Assembly (NCBI RefSeq): GCF_001806325.1
Contig: NZ_CP017580.1
Coordinates: forward strand, 1,302,001-1,366,000
From: Curtobacterium sp. BH-2-1-1
GTDB lineage: Bacteria > Actinomycetota > Actinomycetes > Actinomycetales > Microbacteriaceae
Direction: 5' to 3'
DNA length: 64,000 nucleotides
The notes under the pieces were generated by a model. It saw only the letters and a list, made by a program, of their open reading frames with translations. It did no database searches and had not been told where the DNA came from. The translations under genes were made by a program, and so were the position numbers. Of the stretch, positions 17,521 to 26,706 are shown in pieces (within the stretch, counting starts at the first letter, position 1; the number at the start of each line of letters is the position of its first letter).

Positions 17521-18872
17521 GCAGCTCCCCGCTGCGCGCCGCCGTCGGCGCCCGCATGCCCGCCGGGCTCGACGACCTCGCCGCGCTCGTCGCGGTCCCG
17601 TCGGTCCACGACCCCGCCGTGCAGTCGCTCGACGACTGCCACCGGGTCGCGGAGGCGGTGCGGGTCGCGTTCGGCGACCTCGGCCTGGAGGCGCGACTCG
17701 CCACCACCGCGGACGGCTCGCGGGCGGTCATCGCGACCCACCCCGCGCCGGCCGGAGCGCCGACGGTGCTGCTCTACGCGCACCACGACGTGCAGCCCGC
17801 GGGCGACCTCGCGGCCTGGACGAGCGATCCGTGGACCCTGACACCGCGGGACGGGCGGCTCTACGGCCGCGGCGCGGCGGACTGCAAGGGCGGGATCGTC
17901 ACGCACCTCGTGGCACTCCGGGCGCTGCTCGACGTGCACGGAGCGTTCCCGGTCGGGCTCGTCGTGGTCGTCGAGGGTTCCGAGGAGCAGGGCACCGACG
18001 GCCTCGAGCAGTACGTGTCGTCGCACGCCGCCGACTTCCGGCACGTGGACACCGCCGTCGTGATGGACGCCGGGAACGCCGCGGTCGGGGTGCCGGCGCT
18101 CGTGACGACGCTGCGGGGCACCGCGTTCGTCGAGCTCCGGGTCCGCGCGCTGCGGGGCACCGTGCACTCCGGGATGTTCGGCGGGGCGGCGCCGGACGCG
18201 ATCGCGGTGCTGGTCGCGCTCCTCGCCACGCTCCGGGACGAGGTCGGCGACACCACGGTCGACGGCCTCGACGCCTCGCAGACCTGGGACGGCCTGCCGT
18301 ACGACGCCGACCGGTTCGCCGCCGACGCCGGGCTGCTCGACGGAGCGGAGCCGATCGGCTCGGCGGACCCGGCGTCCCAGGTCTGGGCACGCCCGGCCCT
18401 CACGGTCGTGGGCATCGACGCCCCGGCGGTCGCGGGGTCCTCGCCGGCCGTGCAGGCGACCGCCGGTGCCGCGCTGAACCTCCGCGTGCCGCCGGGTGTC
18501 GACCCCGCGGCGGCCGGCGAGCTGCTCGTCGCGCACCTGCTGCGGCGTGCACCGGCCGGCGTCGAGGTGACGGCTCGGGTCACCGGGGTGGGCGCCGGGT
18601 TCCGCGCCGAGGGCGGTCCGTCGTCGGCGGCGTTCCGCGCGGCGCTCTCGGAGGCGTACGACGGGGCCCCGGTCGGGTCGCTCGGCGGCGGCGGCTCGAT
18701 CCCGCTGTGCGCGACGCTCGAGCGGGCGATCCCGGACGTCGAGGTGATCCTGGCCGGAGTGTCCGAGCCGGCGGCGAACGTGCACGGCCCCGACGAGAGC
18801 GTCGACCCGTCCGAGATCGAGCACATGGCCCTGGCCGAGGCGCTCTTCCTCGCCTCGCTCACCACCCCCTGA
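17517..18872 (+). CDS. M20 family metallopeptidase (dipeptidase/deacylase type)
   Basis: The 451-residue protein has the M20 metal motifs: LLYAHHDVQPAG (His ligand), GRGAADCKGGIVTHL (Asp ligand) and VVVEGSEEQGTDGLEQ (catalytic Glu), with a dimerisation domain about 195-330. Relatives cleave dipeptides or N-acyl amino acids. The GTG start overlaps the binding-protein stop, which suggests it processes the peptide or amide taken up through that protein before the FAD oxidases act. That pathway is inference. Confidence 0.87.
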   Translation: MSSSPLRAAVGARMPAGLDDLAALVAVPSVHDPAVQSLDDCHRVAEAVRVAFGDLGLEARLATTADGSRAVIATHPAPAGAPTVLLYAHHDVQPAGDLAAWTSDPWTLTPRDGRLYGRGAADCKGGIVTHLVALRALLDVHGAFPVGLVVVVEGSEEQGTDGLEQYVSSHAADFRHVDTAVVMDAGNAAVGVPALVTTLRGTAFVELRVRALRGTVHSGMFGGAAPDAIAVLVALLATLRDEVGDTTVDGLDASQTWDGLPYDADRFAADAGLLDGAEPIGSADPASQVWARPALTVVGIDAPAVAGSSPAVQATAGAALNLRVPPGVDPAAAGELLVAHLLRRAPAGVEVTARVTGVGAGFRAEGGPSSAAFRAALSEAYDGAPVGSLGGGGSIPLCATLERAIPDVEVILAGVSEPAANVHGPDESVDPSEIEHMALAEALFLASLTTP

Positions 18873-18876
18873 CCCC

Positions 18877-18896
18877 GCGGCGGCCGATCACGCCGC
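18877..18896. terminator. Short GC hairpin after the M20 gene
   Basis: GCGGCG and CGCCGC arms with an 8-base loop lie 5 bases after the stop codon. Confidence 0.4.
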
Positions 18897-18924
18897 GCGT
18901 TGGTGTCCGTGTTCGGTCTCGGCC

Positions 18925-18974
18925 GTGACCGTTCTGGTGCACGAATCCCGGGTCTCGCGAACCAGAACGGTCAC
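18925..18974. repeat. Perfect 14-bp inverted repeat with 22-base loop
   Basis: Arms GTGACCGTTCTGGT and ACCAGAACGGTCAC are perfect. It lies in the 490-base gap before the glycerate kinase gene and is one of several long-armed hairpins found at gene ends in this window. Confidence 0.8.
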
Positions 18975-19074
18975 CGACGCCGGCCGATGGCGGGTCCCGT
19001 GCAGGTGACGGACGGCGCCGGGCGTCCGGCCGTCGGAACCGCCGCTGCCGTCCGAGCGGGCCGGACCACCCGGG

Positions 19075-19349
19075 GCGCGCGGGCCGTCCGGACCACCCGG
19101 GCCGTCCGGGGCGCACGAGGCCCCCGGGCATTCCGGGGTGCGCGGGCCGTCCGGGGCGCACGAGGCCCCCGGGCATTCCGGGGTGCGCGGGCCGTCCGGG
19201 GCGCACGAGGCGCCCGGCCCGTCCGGGGCGCCGGGGCGCGCGAGGCGCCCGGGTCGTCCGGGGCGCGCGAGCCGTCCGGGGCGCACGAGGCGCCCGGCCC
19301 GTCCGGGGCGCCGGGGCGCGCGGGCCGTCCGGGGTGCGCCGGCCGTCCG
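19075..19349. repeat. Minisatellite (GC-rich tandem repeat) upstream of glycerate kinase
   Basis: The region is built from variants of CCGTCCGGGGCGC. Two identical 45-base units abut at 19099-19143 and 19144-19188, and a 52-base unit recurs at 19191-19242 and 19271-19322. All six frames stay mostly open here because of composition, so frames over this stretch are not genes. The array ends just before the -10 box at 19351. Confidence 0.85.
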
Positions 19350-19350
19350 C

Positions 19351-19356
19351 TACGGT
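19351..19356 (+). promoter_or_regulatory. Putative -10 box TACGGT of a leaderless transcript
   Basis: TACGGT ends 6 bases before the GTG at 19363. The upstream promoter region would lie inside the minisatellite. Confidence 0.4.
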
Positions 19357-19362
19357 GGTGCC

Positions 19363-20478
19363 GTGCGCATCGTGGTGGCTCCGGACTCGTTCAAGGGGAC
19401 CGCGACGGCGGCCGAGATCGCAGCGGCCGTGCGCGACGGCTGGCTCGCCGAACGTCCGGGCGACGAGGTCGTCCTGGCACCGATGGCGGACGGCGGCGAG
19501 GGCACGCTCGACGCCTTCGAGACGGCGATCCCGCTGGCCGTCCGGGTGCCGATCACCGTCACCGGTCCCGCCGGCGCCCCCGTCGACACGCACTGGCTGC
19601 AGCTGCCCGACGGCCGCGCCGTGGTCGAGCTCGCCGCCACGAGCGGGCTCCCCCTGCTGTCCGAGGTCCTGCCCGACACCGCGACGAGCCGGGGCTTCGG
19701 CGAGGCGATCGCCGCCGCCCTCGACGACGGGGCGACCGGGCTCGTGCTCGGCGTCGGCGGCAGCGCCTCGACCGACGGCGGTGCCGACGCCCTGATCGGG
19801 CTGGGTGCACTCGTCCACCGGGATCCCGCGGTCCCCGAACACCCGCCGCGACCGCGTCAGGGCGCCGAGCTGCTCGACGACGTCACCGGCGTCGACACCA
19901 CGTGGATGCGCCGGCTACCGGAGCACGGCGCCGTCGTGCTGACCGACGTGACCTCACCCCTGCTCGGACCGACCGGCGCTGCGGCGGTGTTCGGCCCGCA
20001 GAAGGGCATCGCACCAGAACGGATCGCCGCCTTCGACGCCCGGCTGGCCGACTGGGCGCGCTGCTTCCCCGACGTCGACCCGACGACCCCCGGCGCCGGA
20101 GCGGCCGGCGGAGTCGGGTTCGGACTGCTCGCCTGGGGTGCGACGCTGGCGGGCGGAGCGGCCGCCGTCGCCGAGGTCCTCGGGCTGCCGGCGCTCCTCG
20201 ACGGCGCCGACGTCGTGATCACCGGCGAGGGTCGGTACGACGGGCAGTCCGCGGCCGGCAAGGTGCCGAGCGTGGTGCGGACCCTCGCGTCGACGCACGC
20301 ACCGGGTGCCCGGGCGATGCTCGTGGCCGGTGCGATCGACGCCGCGCTCGACGACTTCGACGCTGCCGCCTCGCTCACCGTGCTGTCCACGCAGACGACG
20401 GGCGAGCCGGACGACGCCCTCGCCGACCCGCTGCGCTTCGCCCGGATCGCCGGCCAGCGACTCGCCCGCCTGGCCTGA
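19363..20478 (+). CDS. Glycerate kinase
   Basis: The 371-residue protein starts [19 protein letters not shown] and has [31 protein letters not shown] and [18 protein letters not shown], the hallmark blocks of GlxK/GarK-type glycerate kinases. It phosphorylates glycerate with ATP, feeding glycolysis. The frame is open upstream to 19138, but that part is tandem repeat. The GTG at 19363, directly before RIVVAPDS, matches the family start. Confidence 0.93.
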   Translation: MRIVVAPDSFKGTATAAEIAAAVRDGWLAERPGDEVVLAPMADGGEGTLDAFETAIPLAVRVPITVTGPAGAPVDTHWLQLPDGRAVVELAATSGLPLLSEVLPDTATSRGFGEAIAAALDDGATGLVLGVGGSASTDGGADALIGLGALVHRDPAVPEHPPRPRQGAELLDDVTGVDTTWMRRLPEHGAVVLTDVTSPLLGPTGAAAVFGPQKGIAPERIAAFDARLADWARCFPDVDPTTPGAGAAGGVGFGLLAWGATLAGGAAAVAEVLGLPALLDGADVVITGEGRYDGQSAAGKVPSVVRTLASTHAPGARAMLVAGAIDAALDDFDAAASLTVLSTQTTGEPDDALADPLRFARIAGQRLARLA

Positions 20479-20562
20479 CGCACGGCGAGCCCTGCGCCCG
20501 CGCGCGACACGCCCGCATTCCGTGCAGGGGTGCCCCAACGGGACCTCCCACCCGATGGCGCG

Positions 20563-20581
20563 CTCCACCACACTGGTGGAG
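20563..20581. promoter_or_regulatory. Inverted repeat upstream of the alcohol dehydrogenase gene
   Basis: CTCCACCA-CAC-TGGTGGAG, with 8-bp perfect arms, lies 39 bases before the ADH start. It could be an operator or the end hairpin of the glycerate kinase transcript. Confidence 0.4.
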
Positions 20582-20620
20582 GGCCGGAACCGGCCCGGAC
20601 GCACCACCCACGAGGAGACC

Positions 20621-21667
20621 ATGCGCACCGTCAACGCGTACGCCGCACCGTCGGCCACCGAGCCGCTCGTCAAGACCACCATCACCCGTCGCGACGTCGG
20701 CCCGAACGACGTCGAGATCGACATCGCCTACGCCGGCATCTGCCACTCGGACATCCACACCGTCCGCGGCGAGTGGGGCGAGATCCAGTACCCGCAGGTC
20801 GTCGGCCACGAGATCGTCGGCCACGTCACCAGCGTCGGGGAGAACGTCACCAAGCACCAGGTCGGCGACCGCGTCGGCGTCGGCTGCATGGTGAACTCCT
20901 GCGGCGAGTGCGAGAACTGCGTCAAGGGCGAGGAGCAGTACTGCCTCAAGGGCAACATCCAGACCTACGCCGGCGTCGACCCCGCCGACGGCAGCATCAC
21001 CCAGGGCGGCTACTCGCAGGCCGTCGTCGTGAACGAGGACTTCGTCCTCCGCGTCCCCGAGTCGCTCGACATCGAGAAGGTCGCGCCGCTGCTCTGCGCC
21101 GGCATCACCACCTACTCGCCGCTGCACCACTGGGGCGTCGGCCCCGGCTCGAAGGTCGCCGTGATCGGCATGGGCGGGCTCGGCCACATGGCCGTGAAGA
21201 TCGCCGTCGCACTCGGCGCCGAGGTCACCGTCCTGTCGCAGACCACCTCCAAGCAGGAGGACTCGCTCCGCTTCGGCGCGACGGCGCACTACGCGACGAA
21301 GGACCCGGAGACGTTCGAGAAGCTCGCGAGCTCCTTCGAGCTGATCATCAACACGGTCTCCGCGAAGATCCCGATGGGCGCCTACCTCGGCCTCCTCAAG
21401 GTCGACGGCACCCTCGTCAACGTCGGCGCACCGTCCGAGCCGCTCGAGGTCCCGGCGTTCGCCCTGATCCCGCGCCGGCTCAGCTGGGCCGGGTCCGCGA
21501 TCGGCGGCATCCGCGAGACCCAGGAGATGCTCGAGTTCTGCGCCGAGCACGGGATCCTGCCGGAGACCGAGCTCATCAGCGCCGACCAGATCAACGAGGC
21601 CTACGAGCGCGTCCTGTCCTCGGACGTCCGCTACCGCTTCGTGATCGACGCGGCGACGCTCGCGTAA
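20621..21667 (+). CDS. Zinc-dependent NAD(P) alcohol dehydrogenase (CAD/YahK type)
   Basis: The 348-residue protein has catalytic zinc ligands Cys41 (GICHSD) and His63-Glu64 (GHE), and the structural zinc cysteines 94, 97, 100 and 108. [13 protein letters not shown] at about 184 is the NADP-type Rossmann loop of the cinnamyl-alcohol dehydrogenase branch. It reduces aldehydes or oxidises primary alcohols. GAGGAGA before ATG 20621 fixes the start. It ends before a perfect palindrome at 21686. Confidence 0.93.
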   Translation: MRTVNAYAAPSATEPLVKTTITRRDVGPNDVEIDIAYAGICHSDIHTVRGEWGEIQYPQVVGHEIVGHVTSVGENVTKHQVGDRVGVGCMVNSCGECENCVKGEEQYCLKGNIQTYAGVDPADGSITQGGYSQAVVVNEDFVLRVPESLDIEKVAPLLCAGITTYSPLHHWGVGPGSKVAVIGMGGLGHMAVKIAVALGAEVTVLSQTTSKQEDSLRFGATAHYATKDPETFEKLASSFELIINTVSAKIPMGAYLGLLKVDGTLVNVGAPSEPLEVPAFALIPRRLSWAGSAIGGIRETQEMLEFCAEHGILPETELISADQINEAYERVLSSDVRYRFVIDAATLA

Positions 21668-21685
21668 CACGCGACCACCAACGCG

Positions 21686-21723
21686 ACGGGAGGCGCGGTG
21701 CCAGCTGGCACCGCGCCTCCCGT
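21686..21723. repeat. 38-bp perfect palindrome built from two GGAGGCGCGG repeats (terminator-like)
   Basis: The two halves are perfect reverse complements meeting at CCAG/CTGG. Each arm holds one GGAGGCGCGG copy (21689-21698 and, inverted, 21711-21720). It lies 19 bases after the ADH stop and probably terminates transcription. Confidence 0.85.
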
Positions 21724-21814
21724 GCGTCCAGCGGTCTGTCCCCACAACGCGAGCCGGTCGTCCGGCTGGCGCAGCTGACGGGCCGGGCACAGCCGTTCAC
21801 GCCAGACTCGATGC

Positions 21815-22774
21815 ATGAGCAGCACGGCGGAGGAGGGCCCCGCATCCCTCGTGTCCGTCGCCGGGACGGACACCGACACCGCTGTCGCCGACCTCGCCGG
21901 CATGTACGCCGGCCGTGCGTGGCACTCCGGCCGCACCGACGGCGACTACTGGTACCGCTACGTCGGGATCGGCGACGAGCGGATGAGCATCCGACGGTCA
22001 CAGATGCACGGATCGCTCCGCGGGGACGTCGCCGTCGAGGGCGAGGTCGTCGTCCAGTGGATCGACAGCGGCTCCGCGTCCATCGACGTCGGCCGCGACG
22101 AGATCCGCCTGCAGCACGGTGTCCCGACACTGTTCCCGATCGAGCGACGCTTCGACATGGACTACCGCGACTGGGACCAGCGGCTCGTGCACCTCGACCG
22201 TGACCTCGTGCTCGACGTCGCGTCGGAGCGGTACCTCGTCGACCGCACGGTCGACTTCGACCGGACGACGCCGCCGACGCCCGCGGCGATCGCCGAGTGG
22301 CGCCGAGCGGTCGCGCAGTCCGTGCAGGCACTGCGCACGTCGGGGAACGAGTCGCTCGCCTGGCACGAGGCGCAGCGCGGGGTCGCGTCGGCGCTCCTCG
22401 ACCTGTACCGGTTCCGCGCCGAGGCGGTCCCGGCGGGATGGGGACAGCACCGCAACGCACGCATCCGGGCGGCCGTCGAGTACCTGCACGCCCACGCTCA
22501 CGAGCCGTTGACGGTGTCGGACGTCGCACGGGCTTCCGACCTCAGCGTCCGCGGGCTGCAGGAGGCGTTCCAACGCGCCCTGGACCGGTCGCCGATGCAG
22601 TACCTGCGAGAGGTCCGCCTCCGTCGCGCCCACGAGGACCTCGTGGCCTCCCACGTCGGTCAGGTCTCCGTCGCGGACGTCGCCGCCCGGTGGGGTTTCA
22701 CGCACATGGGCCGGTTCTCGGGCGAGTACCTGCGGCGGTTCGGGGAGTACCCGAAGCAGACGCTCCGCCGCTAG
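21815..22774 (+). CDS. AraC-family transcriptional regulator
   Basis: The 319-residue protein has an N-terminal AraC-binding-like domain and a C-terminal double helix-turn-helix (about 225-319; PLTVSDVARASDLSVRGLQE and VADVAARWGFTHMGRFSGEY). It resembles regulators of the AraC/feaR type that respond to aromatic or amine compounds; inducer unknown. Its stop codon overlaps the stop of the minus-strand neighbour in CTAG at 22771-22774, so no terminator fits between them. Confidence 0.9.
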   Translation: MSSTAEEGPASLVSVAGTDTDTAVADLAGMYAGRAWHSGRTDGDYWYRYVGIGDERMSIRRSQMHGSLRGDVAVEGEVVVQWIDSGSASIDVGRDEIRLQHGVPTLFPIERRFDMDYRDWDQRLVHLDRDLVLDVASERYLVDRTVDFDRTTPPTPAAIAEWRRAVAQSVQALRTSGNESLAWHEAQRGVASALLDLYRFRAEAVPAGWGQHRNARIRAAVEYLHAHAHEPLTVSDVARASDLSVRGLQEAFQRALDRSPMQYLREVRLRRAHEDLVASHVGQVSVADVAARWGFTHMGRFSGEYLRRFGEYPKQTLRR

Positions 22775-24171
22775 CCGACCTCGTCGCCGGACGGCAACGC
22801 CGTGCACCAGTCGACGGACCCGGCGTCGACGCTCGCCTCAAGCGCGCCGGACGCCGCGTCGACGATGCTCACGAGCACACCGCCGGCCGACTTCGTCGCC
22901 ACGGCGACGAACTGCCCGTTCAGGGACGGGCAGACGGCCGTGACGCTCGCGTCGTCGGGGACGGAGACGGGCAGCCTGGAGGCGCGGCTCCCCTCCACGC
23001 GCACGATGCGTTGGGCGAGCGTCCCGTCGGCACGCACGTCGCCCACCACCCGCAGGTAGCCGTCGTCGGTGAGCGGGGCGATCCGGCCGAGGTACGCCGC
23101 GTCGGTGCTGCCGGCCGGTGCCTGCAGCTCGGTGCGCTTCCCGTCCGTCAGGTCGAGGCGGACGATCCCCGTGCCGGTCTCGACGACCGCCGTGGTGCCG
23201 GTGCCGACGAAGCCGTGCAGGTACGTGGCGCTCCCCAGCCGGACGGGGTCGGTCCGCCCGCTCATGTCGACGAGCACGAGGTCGTCGCTGCCGGTGCGGA
23301 CGAGGGCGCTCTCCGTGCGGGGCACGTAGGCCCACTGCCCGACGCTCATCGGGACCGCCCCCGTCCTCGGCTTCCCGCTCGCGTCGATCGCGGTCGGCAG
23401 GTGGGTGCCGGTCATGTCGACGACGTAGAGCCCGACGTTGCGCGACTGACCGGTGGACGTGTCGGCGTACTCGAAGCCGAACGAGGCGCCGTCGTCGGCG
23501 GCGTGCAGGGCCGTGACACGTCCCTCAGCGGTCGGGAGCGTCAGGTGCTCGACCGGGAGGTCCTCGTCCTGCACCCCGCCGGCGAGCGGCACGATGTCGA
23601 CCGACGACCCGGCGTCCGTGCCGCTCACAACGACGAGCGACCGGCCGAGGCGGACGTACTCCGAGATGCCGGTGCCCTCGTACACTGTGGTCGCGCCCCC
23701 GGCGTCGAGGGACCGGCGGACGATGCGGTCCTCGCTCCCGGCGGCACCCGGGACCAGCGCGAGCACGTCGGTGCTGCCCGTGCGGATCGACGTGCGGAGG
23801 TCGGCGGTCGCGCGCTGCCCCGGCGCCCGGACGCCCGCGACCGAGATCTCGTACGAGCGGTCGTAGGCCAAGGGGCCGGTGAACTCGACCGCGATGGTGT
23901 TGCCGCTCGACGTCACGGTGTGGGCCGCTGCCGGACTGACCCGGACGTCCTGCGCCGACACGCGCTCGATCGCCTGGTTCGCGGTGAGGATCACGCGCTG
24001 TGCCGGTCGGGACACCAGGCCGGAGGCGTCGTACGACACGTCGCGCAGCCGTGGGCCCTGCTGCGATCCGACGACCGCCGCGGCGCTGCCGACGACGACG
24101 AACACCAGGACGGTCGCGACGAGGCGACGGCGGAAGCGGTTCCGGGGGCGTTCTCGCAGCTCAGTACTCAT
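22771..24171 (-). CDS. Membrane-anchored extracytoplasmic protein, Ig-like domain plus WD/propeller-like part
   Basis: The 466-residue protein has an N-terminal membrane anchor (RRRLVATVLVFVVVGSAAAVV), a short Ig-like segment at about 45-125 (DVRVSPAAAHTVTSSGNTIA) and a C-terminal region of repeated blade-like strands (about 140-455). I do not recognise a named family; TolB-like propeller is the nearest guess. The start overlaps the TIGR03943 gene by 11 bases, so it belongs to the permease operon 25958-22771. Confidence 0.7.
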   Translation of the reverse strand: MSTELRERPRNRFRRRLVATVLVFVVVGSAAAVVGSQQGPRLRDVSYDASGLVSRPAQRVILTANQAIERVSAQDVRVSPAAAHTVTSSGNTIAVEFTGPLAYDRSYEISVAGVRAPGQRATADLRTSIRTGSTDVLALVPGAAGSEDRIVRRSLDAGGATTVYEGTGISEYVRLGRSLVVVSGTDAGSSVDIVPLAGGVQDEDLPVEHLTLPTAEGRVTALHAADDGASFGFEYADTSTGQSRNVGLYVVDMTGTHLPTAIDASGKPRTGAVPMSVGQWAYVPRTESALVRTGSDDLVLVDMSGRTDPVRLGSATYLHGFVGTGTTAVVETGTGIVRLDLTDGKRTELQAPAGSTDAAYLGRIAPLTDDGYLRVVGDVRADGTLAQRIVRVEGSRASRLPVSVPDDASVTAVCPSLNGQFVAVATKSAGGVLVSIVDAASGALEASVDAGSVDWCTALPSGDEVG

Positions 24172-24940
24172 ACGGGTCCTCGGGCTGCTCGACGCCCCGC
24201 ACCGTGGCGGCGCGGATGACGATGCGGGCATCGGCCGACTGGTCCGGGTTGGCGGCGAGCGCTCCGCGGACCCGGACCCACGCGCCCTGGGCCGGGACCG
24301 TCCCGTCGGTGTCGACCCCGATCCCGACGGGTTGGGCGTCCACCGCGCAGCAGCTGATCACGAACCGGGTGAGGGTGAAGGACCCGTCCGCGCCCGGGAC
24401 GACGAAGCCCGTCAGGTCGACCCGCTTGCCGACGAGCGACGTGGTGTCGGTCGTCTGCCGGATGAGGGCGGCCCAGTCCTTGACGCCGTACTCCGAGGTG
24501 TCGACCGAGGTGCTGCCGAGCAGGGACACCGCGGCCTGGGACCCGGTGGCGTTCGACAGGGTCGCCGAGTCGACGCTCCGCTGCTGCGCGGTGCGGGCGG
24601 ACAGCGTCGTCGGGGGCAGGACCAGCATGGCGGCGGTGACCCCGACGGTGACGAGGGCGGCCACGCCGCTGAGGACGATCCGTGTGCGGCGAGCCGCGCC
24701 TCCTGGGCGGTGTTCGTGCCCCTCGTCGTGATCGTGCCCGTGTCCGCGCGCGGTCACCACCAGGCCGGCGATCGACGCGGGCACCGCGACGGCCGCGAGC
24801 ACGACCGTGAAGACCGAGTAGCGCGGGTTGATGTACAGGTCGAGGTGCCCGGCGAGGGCGATCCACAGCGTGCACAGCGCCACCGCGAGCACGGACCCGA
24901 GGCCGAGGGACGACGACAGGCGGGACTCAGACGAGGACAT
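24161..24940 (-). CDS. TIGR03943 family protein (YcgQ-like partner of YraQ permease)
   Basis: The 259-residue protein has two N-terminal membrane segments, a His-rich loop (GHGHDHDEGHEH), a third membrane segment and an extracytoplasmic domain with VDLTGFVVP and ISCCAVDAQPVGI. This matches the TIGR03943 family, which is almost always paired with a YraQ permease. The His-rich loop and CC motif hint at metal or sulfur chemistry. It overlaps the permease gene by 14 bases. Confidence 0.85.
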   Translation of the reverse strand: MSSSESRLSSSLGLGSVLAVALCTLWIALAGHLDLYINPRYSVFTVVLAAVAVPASIAGLVVTARGHGHDHDEGHEHRPGGAARRTRIVLSGVAALVTVGVTAAMLVLPPTTLSARTAQQRSVDSATLSNATGSQAAVSLLGSTSVDTSEYGVKDWAALIRQTTDTTSLVGKRVDLTGFVVPGADGSFTLTRFVISCCAVDAQPVGIGVDTDGTVPAQGAWVRVRGALAANPDQSADARIVIRAATVRGVEQPEDPYEY

Positions 24941-25958
24941 TCATCACCAACCCGACGGTCGCGGCGAACAGGACGCAGACGACGGCGAGCAGCACCAGGA
25001 AGCGCGCACGGAACGTCGTCCGGAGCAGGGCGATCATCTTCACGTCGATGATCGGCCCGATGATGAGGAACGCGGTGATCGACCCGGGGAGGAACGTCGA
25101 CGCGAAGGACAGCGCGAAGAAGGCGTCGACGTTCGAGCACAGGGAGACCGTCATCGCGAGGAGCATCATCGCCGCGACGGAGAGCACCGGGTTCGCGCCG
25201 ATCGACACGAGCGTGGACCGGGGCACGGCGACCTGGATCGCTGCGGCGAGCCCGGCGCCGACGAACAGCGCGGGCATCATCGTCGCGGTCTCGCCGCCGA
25301 ACTGCGCGGCGCTGTCCCGCCAGCGGTTCCGGGACCGAGGCGCACCGACGGCCGCTCGGCAGCGGGCCTCGAACGCGGGCAGCAGCAGCTCGGTCGGACG
25401 ACGGTGCGCGGCGACGATCCAGCCGACGAGGTTCGCGATGACGAAGCCGCCGACGATGCGCACGGGCAGGATCCAGCCGGACCACCCGAACGCCTGGGCG
25501 GTGCTGATGATCACGAGCGGGTTGAGGATCGGGGCGGCGACGAGGAAGGTGACGGCCTCGGCGGGCGTGAAGCCGCGCATCATGAGGCCGCGGGCGAGTG
25601 GCACGTTCCCGCACTCGCACACCGGGAAGAGCATGCCGATCAGGGAGATCACGGCCCGGCGCGGGATCGGCCGCTGCGGCAGGACCTTCTCGAGCGCGCC
25701 GACGGGGACCCACACCTCGACGACGATGGACAGCAGGATGCCGAGCACCACGAACGGCAGGGACTCGACGACGACGCTGATCGCGAGCGTGAGGAAGTCC
25801 TGCACGACGTTGGGCAGGCCCGCGGTGCCGACGGCCGGCGAGAGCAGGCGGATCCCGAGCAGCACGGCGACGGCGAGCAGCACCAGCCCGGGGCCGGTGA
25901 GGCTCCGGGAGCGGGACGCGGCGGTGGGGCGCTGCTGCGGCGGCGTGGTCGTCGTCAC
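24927..25958 (-). CDS. YraQ/DUF318 family permease
   Basis: The 343-residue polytopic membrane protein carries FPVCECGNVPLARGL at about 112-126 (the CECGN motif of YraQ permeases) and PILNPLVI. The family is proposed to move metal ions or sulfur compounds; its true substrate is not established. It is first in a three-gene minus-strand operon with the TIGR03943 and propeller-like genes. Confidence 0.88.
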   Translation of the reverse strand: MTTTTPPQQRPTAASRSRSLTGPGLVLLAVAVLLGIRLLSPAVGTAGLPNVVQDFLTLAISVVVESLPFVVLGILLSIVVEVWVPVGALEKVLPQRPIPRRAVISLIGMLFPVCECGNVPLARGLMMRGFTPAEAVTFLVAAPILNPLVIISTAQAFGWSGWILPVRIVGGFVIANLVGWIVAAHRRPTELLLPAFEARCRAAVGAPRSRNRWRDSAAQFGGETATMMPALFVGAGLAAAIQVAVPRSTLVSIGANPVLSVAAMMLLAMTVSLCSNVDAFFALSFASTFLPGSITAFLIIGPIIDVKMIALLRTTFRARFLVLLAVVCVLFAATVGLVMNVLV

Positions 25959-26030
25959 CGGGCAAGGATAGGCGACGCGCGGTGCACCGGGGTGGTGGCG
26001 CGGCGGCGCTGGGCGCGCGCCGTCCCGCGC

Positions 26031-26609
26031 TCAGCGCCGCGCGAGCCCGTCGAGGTGCCGGTCGAGCACGTCGATCGCCCAGTCGCCGGACTCCCCCGGG
26101 GCGACCCGCACGAGGTGCATCGCGAGCCCGTCGATCAGCGCGTGCAGCCGACGGACCTCGTACTCGCGATCGGCCGCCGGGACGCCCACGAGCTCGAGCA
26201 CCTCCTCGCTCCACTCCCGCATCTCGACCACGACCAGGTCGAGCGCCGGCCGCAGTTCGGCGTCCGTGAGGGCCGCGTTCGCGAGCGCCAGGTACACCTC
26301 GAGCTCGATGACCCGCTCGTCGTCGAGGGGCAGCAGCTCGAGCAGGAGCTGGTGCGCGCGCTCGCGGGTCGGCAGCCCCTCGGGGATCGCGGCGATCCGT
26401 TCCCGGGTGCGGTCGAACACGAGCGTGATGGTGTGCTCGCGCAGGCTCGACTGCGTCGGGAAGACGTAGCGGACGGTGCTCGGCGGCAGCCCGGCCTCTG
26501 CCGCGACGTTCCGCACGCTCAGCGCGCCGAGGCCGTCACGCGCGAGGACCCGCCACGCCGCCTCGGACACGGAGCGACGTCGTTCCTCGATGTCGATGCT
26601 CCTGGCCAC
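26031..26609 (-). CDS. TetR-family repressor of the SMR efflux pair
   Basis: The 192-residue protein has a TetR helix-turn-helix (about 10-58; LSVRNVAAEAGLPPSTVRYV) and a C-terminal ligand domain of the TetR_C_6/BetI type. It is divergent from the SMR genes with 97 bases between them, and two similar inverted repeats lie in that gap, so it most likely represses both transcripts. GTG start; no ribosome binding site is obvious. Confidence 0.9.
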   Translation of the reverse strand: MARSIDIEERRRSVSEAAWRVLARDGLGALSVRNVAAEAGLPPSTVRYVFPTQSSLREHTITLVFDRTRERIAAIPEGLPTRERAHQLLLELLPLDDERVIELEVYLALANAALTDAELRPALDLVVVEMREWSEEVLELVGVPAADREYEVRRLHALIDGLAMHLVRVAPGESGDWAIDVLDRHLDGLARR

Positions 26610-26617
26610 GGGCCAAT

Positions 26618-26637
26618 ACTCGCACAGTCGTACGAGT
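26618..26637. promoter_or_regulatory. Putative TetR operator 1
   Basis: ACTCGCACAGTCGTACGAGT is a near-perfect palindrome 9 bases upstream of the tetR start. It shares CGCACAGTCGT with operator 2. Confidence 0.6.
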
Positions 26638-26659
26638 TCGTGCTACCGTGGAGTTCGTT

Positions 26660-26677
26660 GTCGCACAGTCGTGCGAC
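26660..26677. promoter_or_regulatory. Putative TetR operator 2
   Basis: GTCGCAC-AGTC-GTGCGAC is a perfect 7-bp inverted repeat 30 bases before the first SMR gene. Confidence 0.65.
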
Positions 26678-26706
26678 TTGCGGAACGAGATCGAAGGGAG
26701 ACCGTC

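Noticed and set aside
16020..18872. 950-codon frame fusing a binding-protein shadow with the M20 peptidase
   Set aside because: The first half is out of frame with the binding protein; the M20 gene starts at the GTG at 17517.
18925..19349. CRISPR array
   Set aside because: The repeats abut without unique spacers and no cas genes are present.
18859..19842. Pro/Gly-repeat protein encoded by the minisatellite
   Set aside because: Frames on both strands stay open only because of the repeat and composition; no start signal or homology, and the glycerate kinase gene overlaps.
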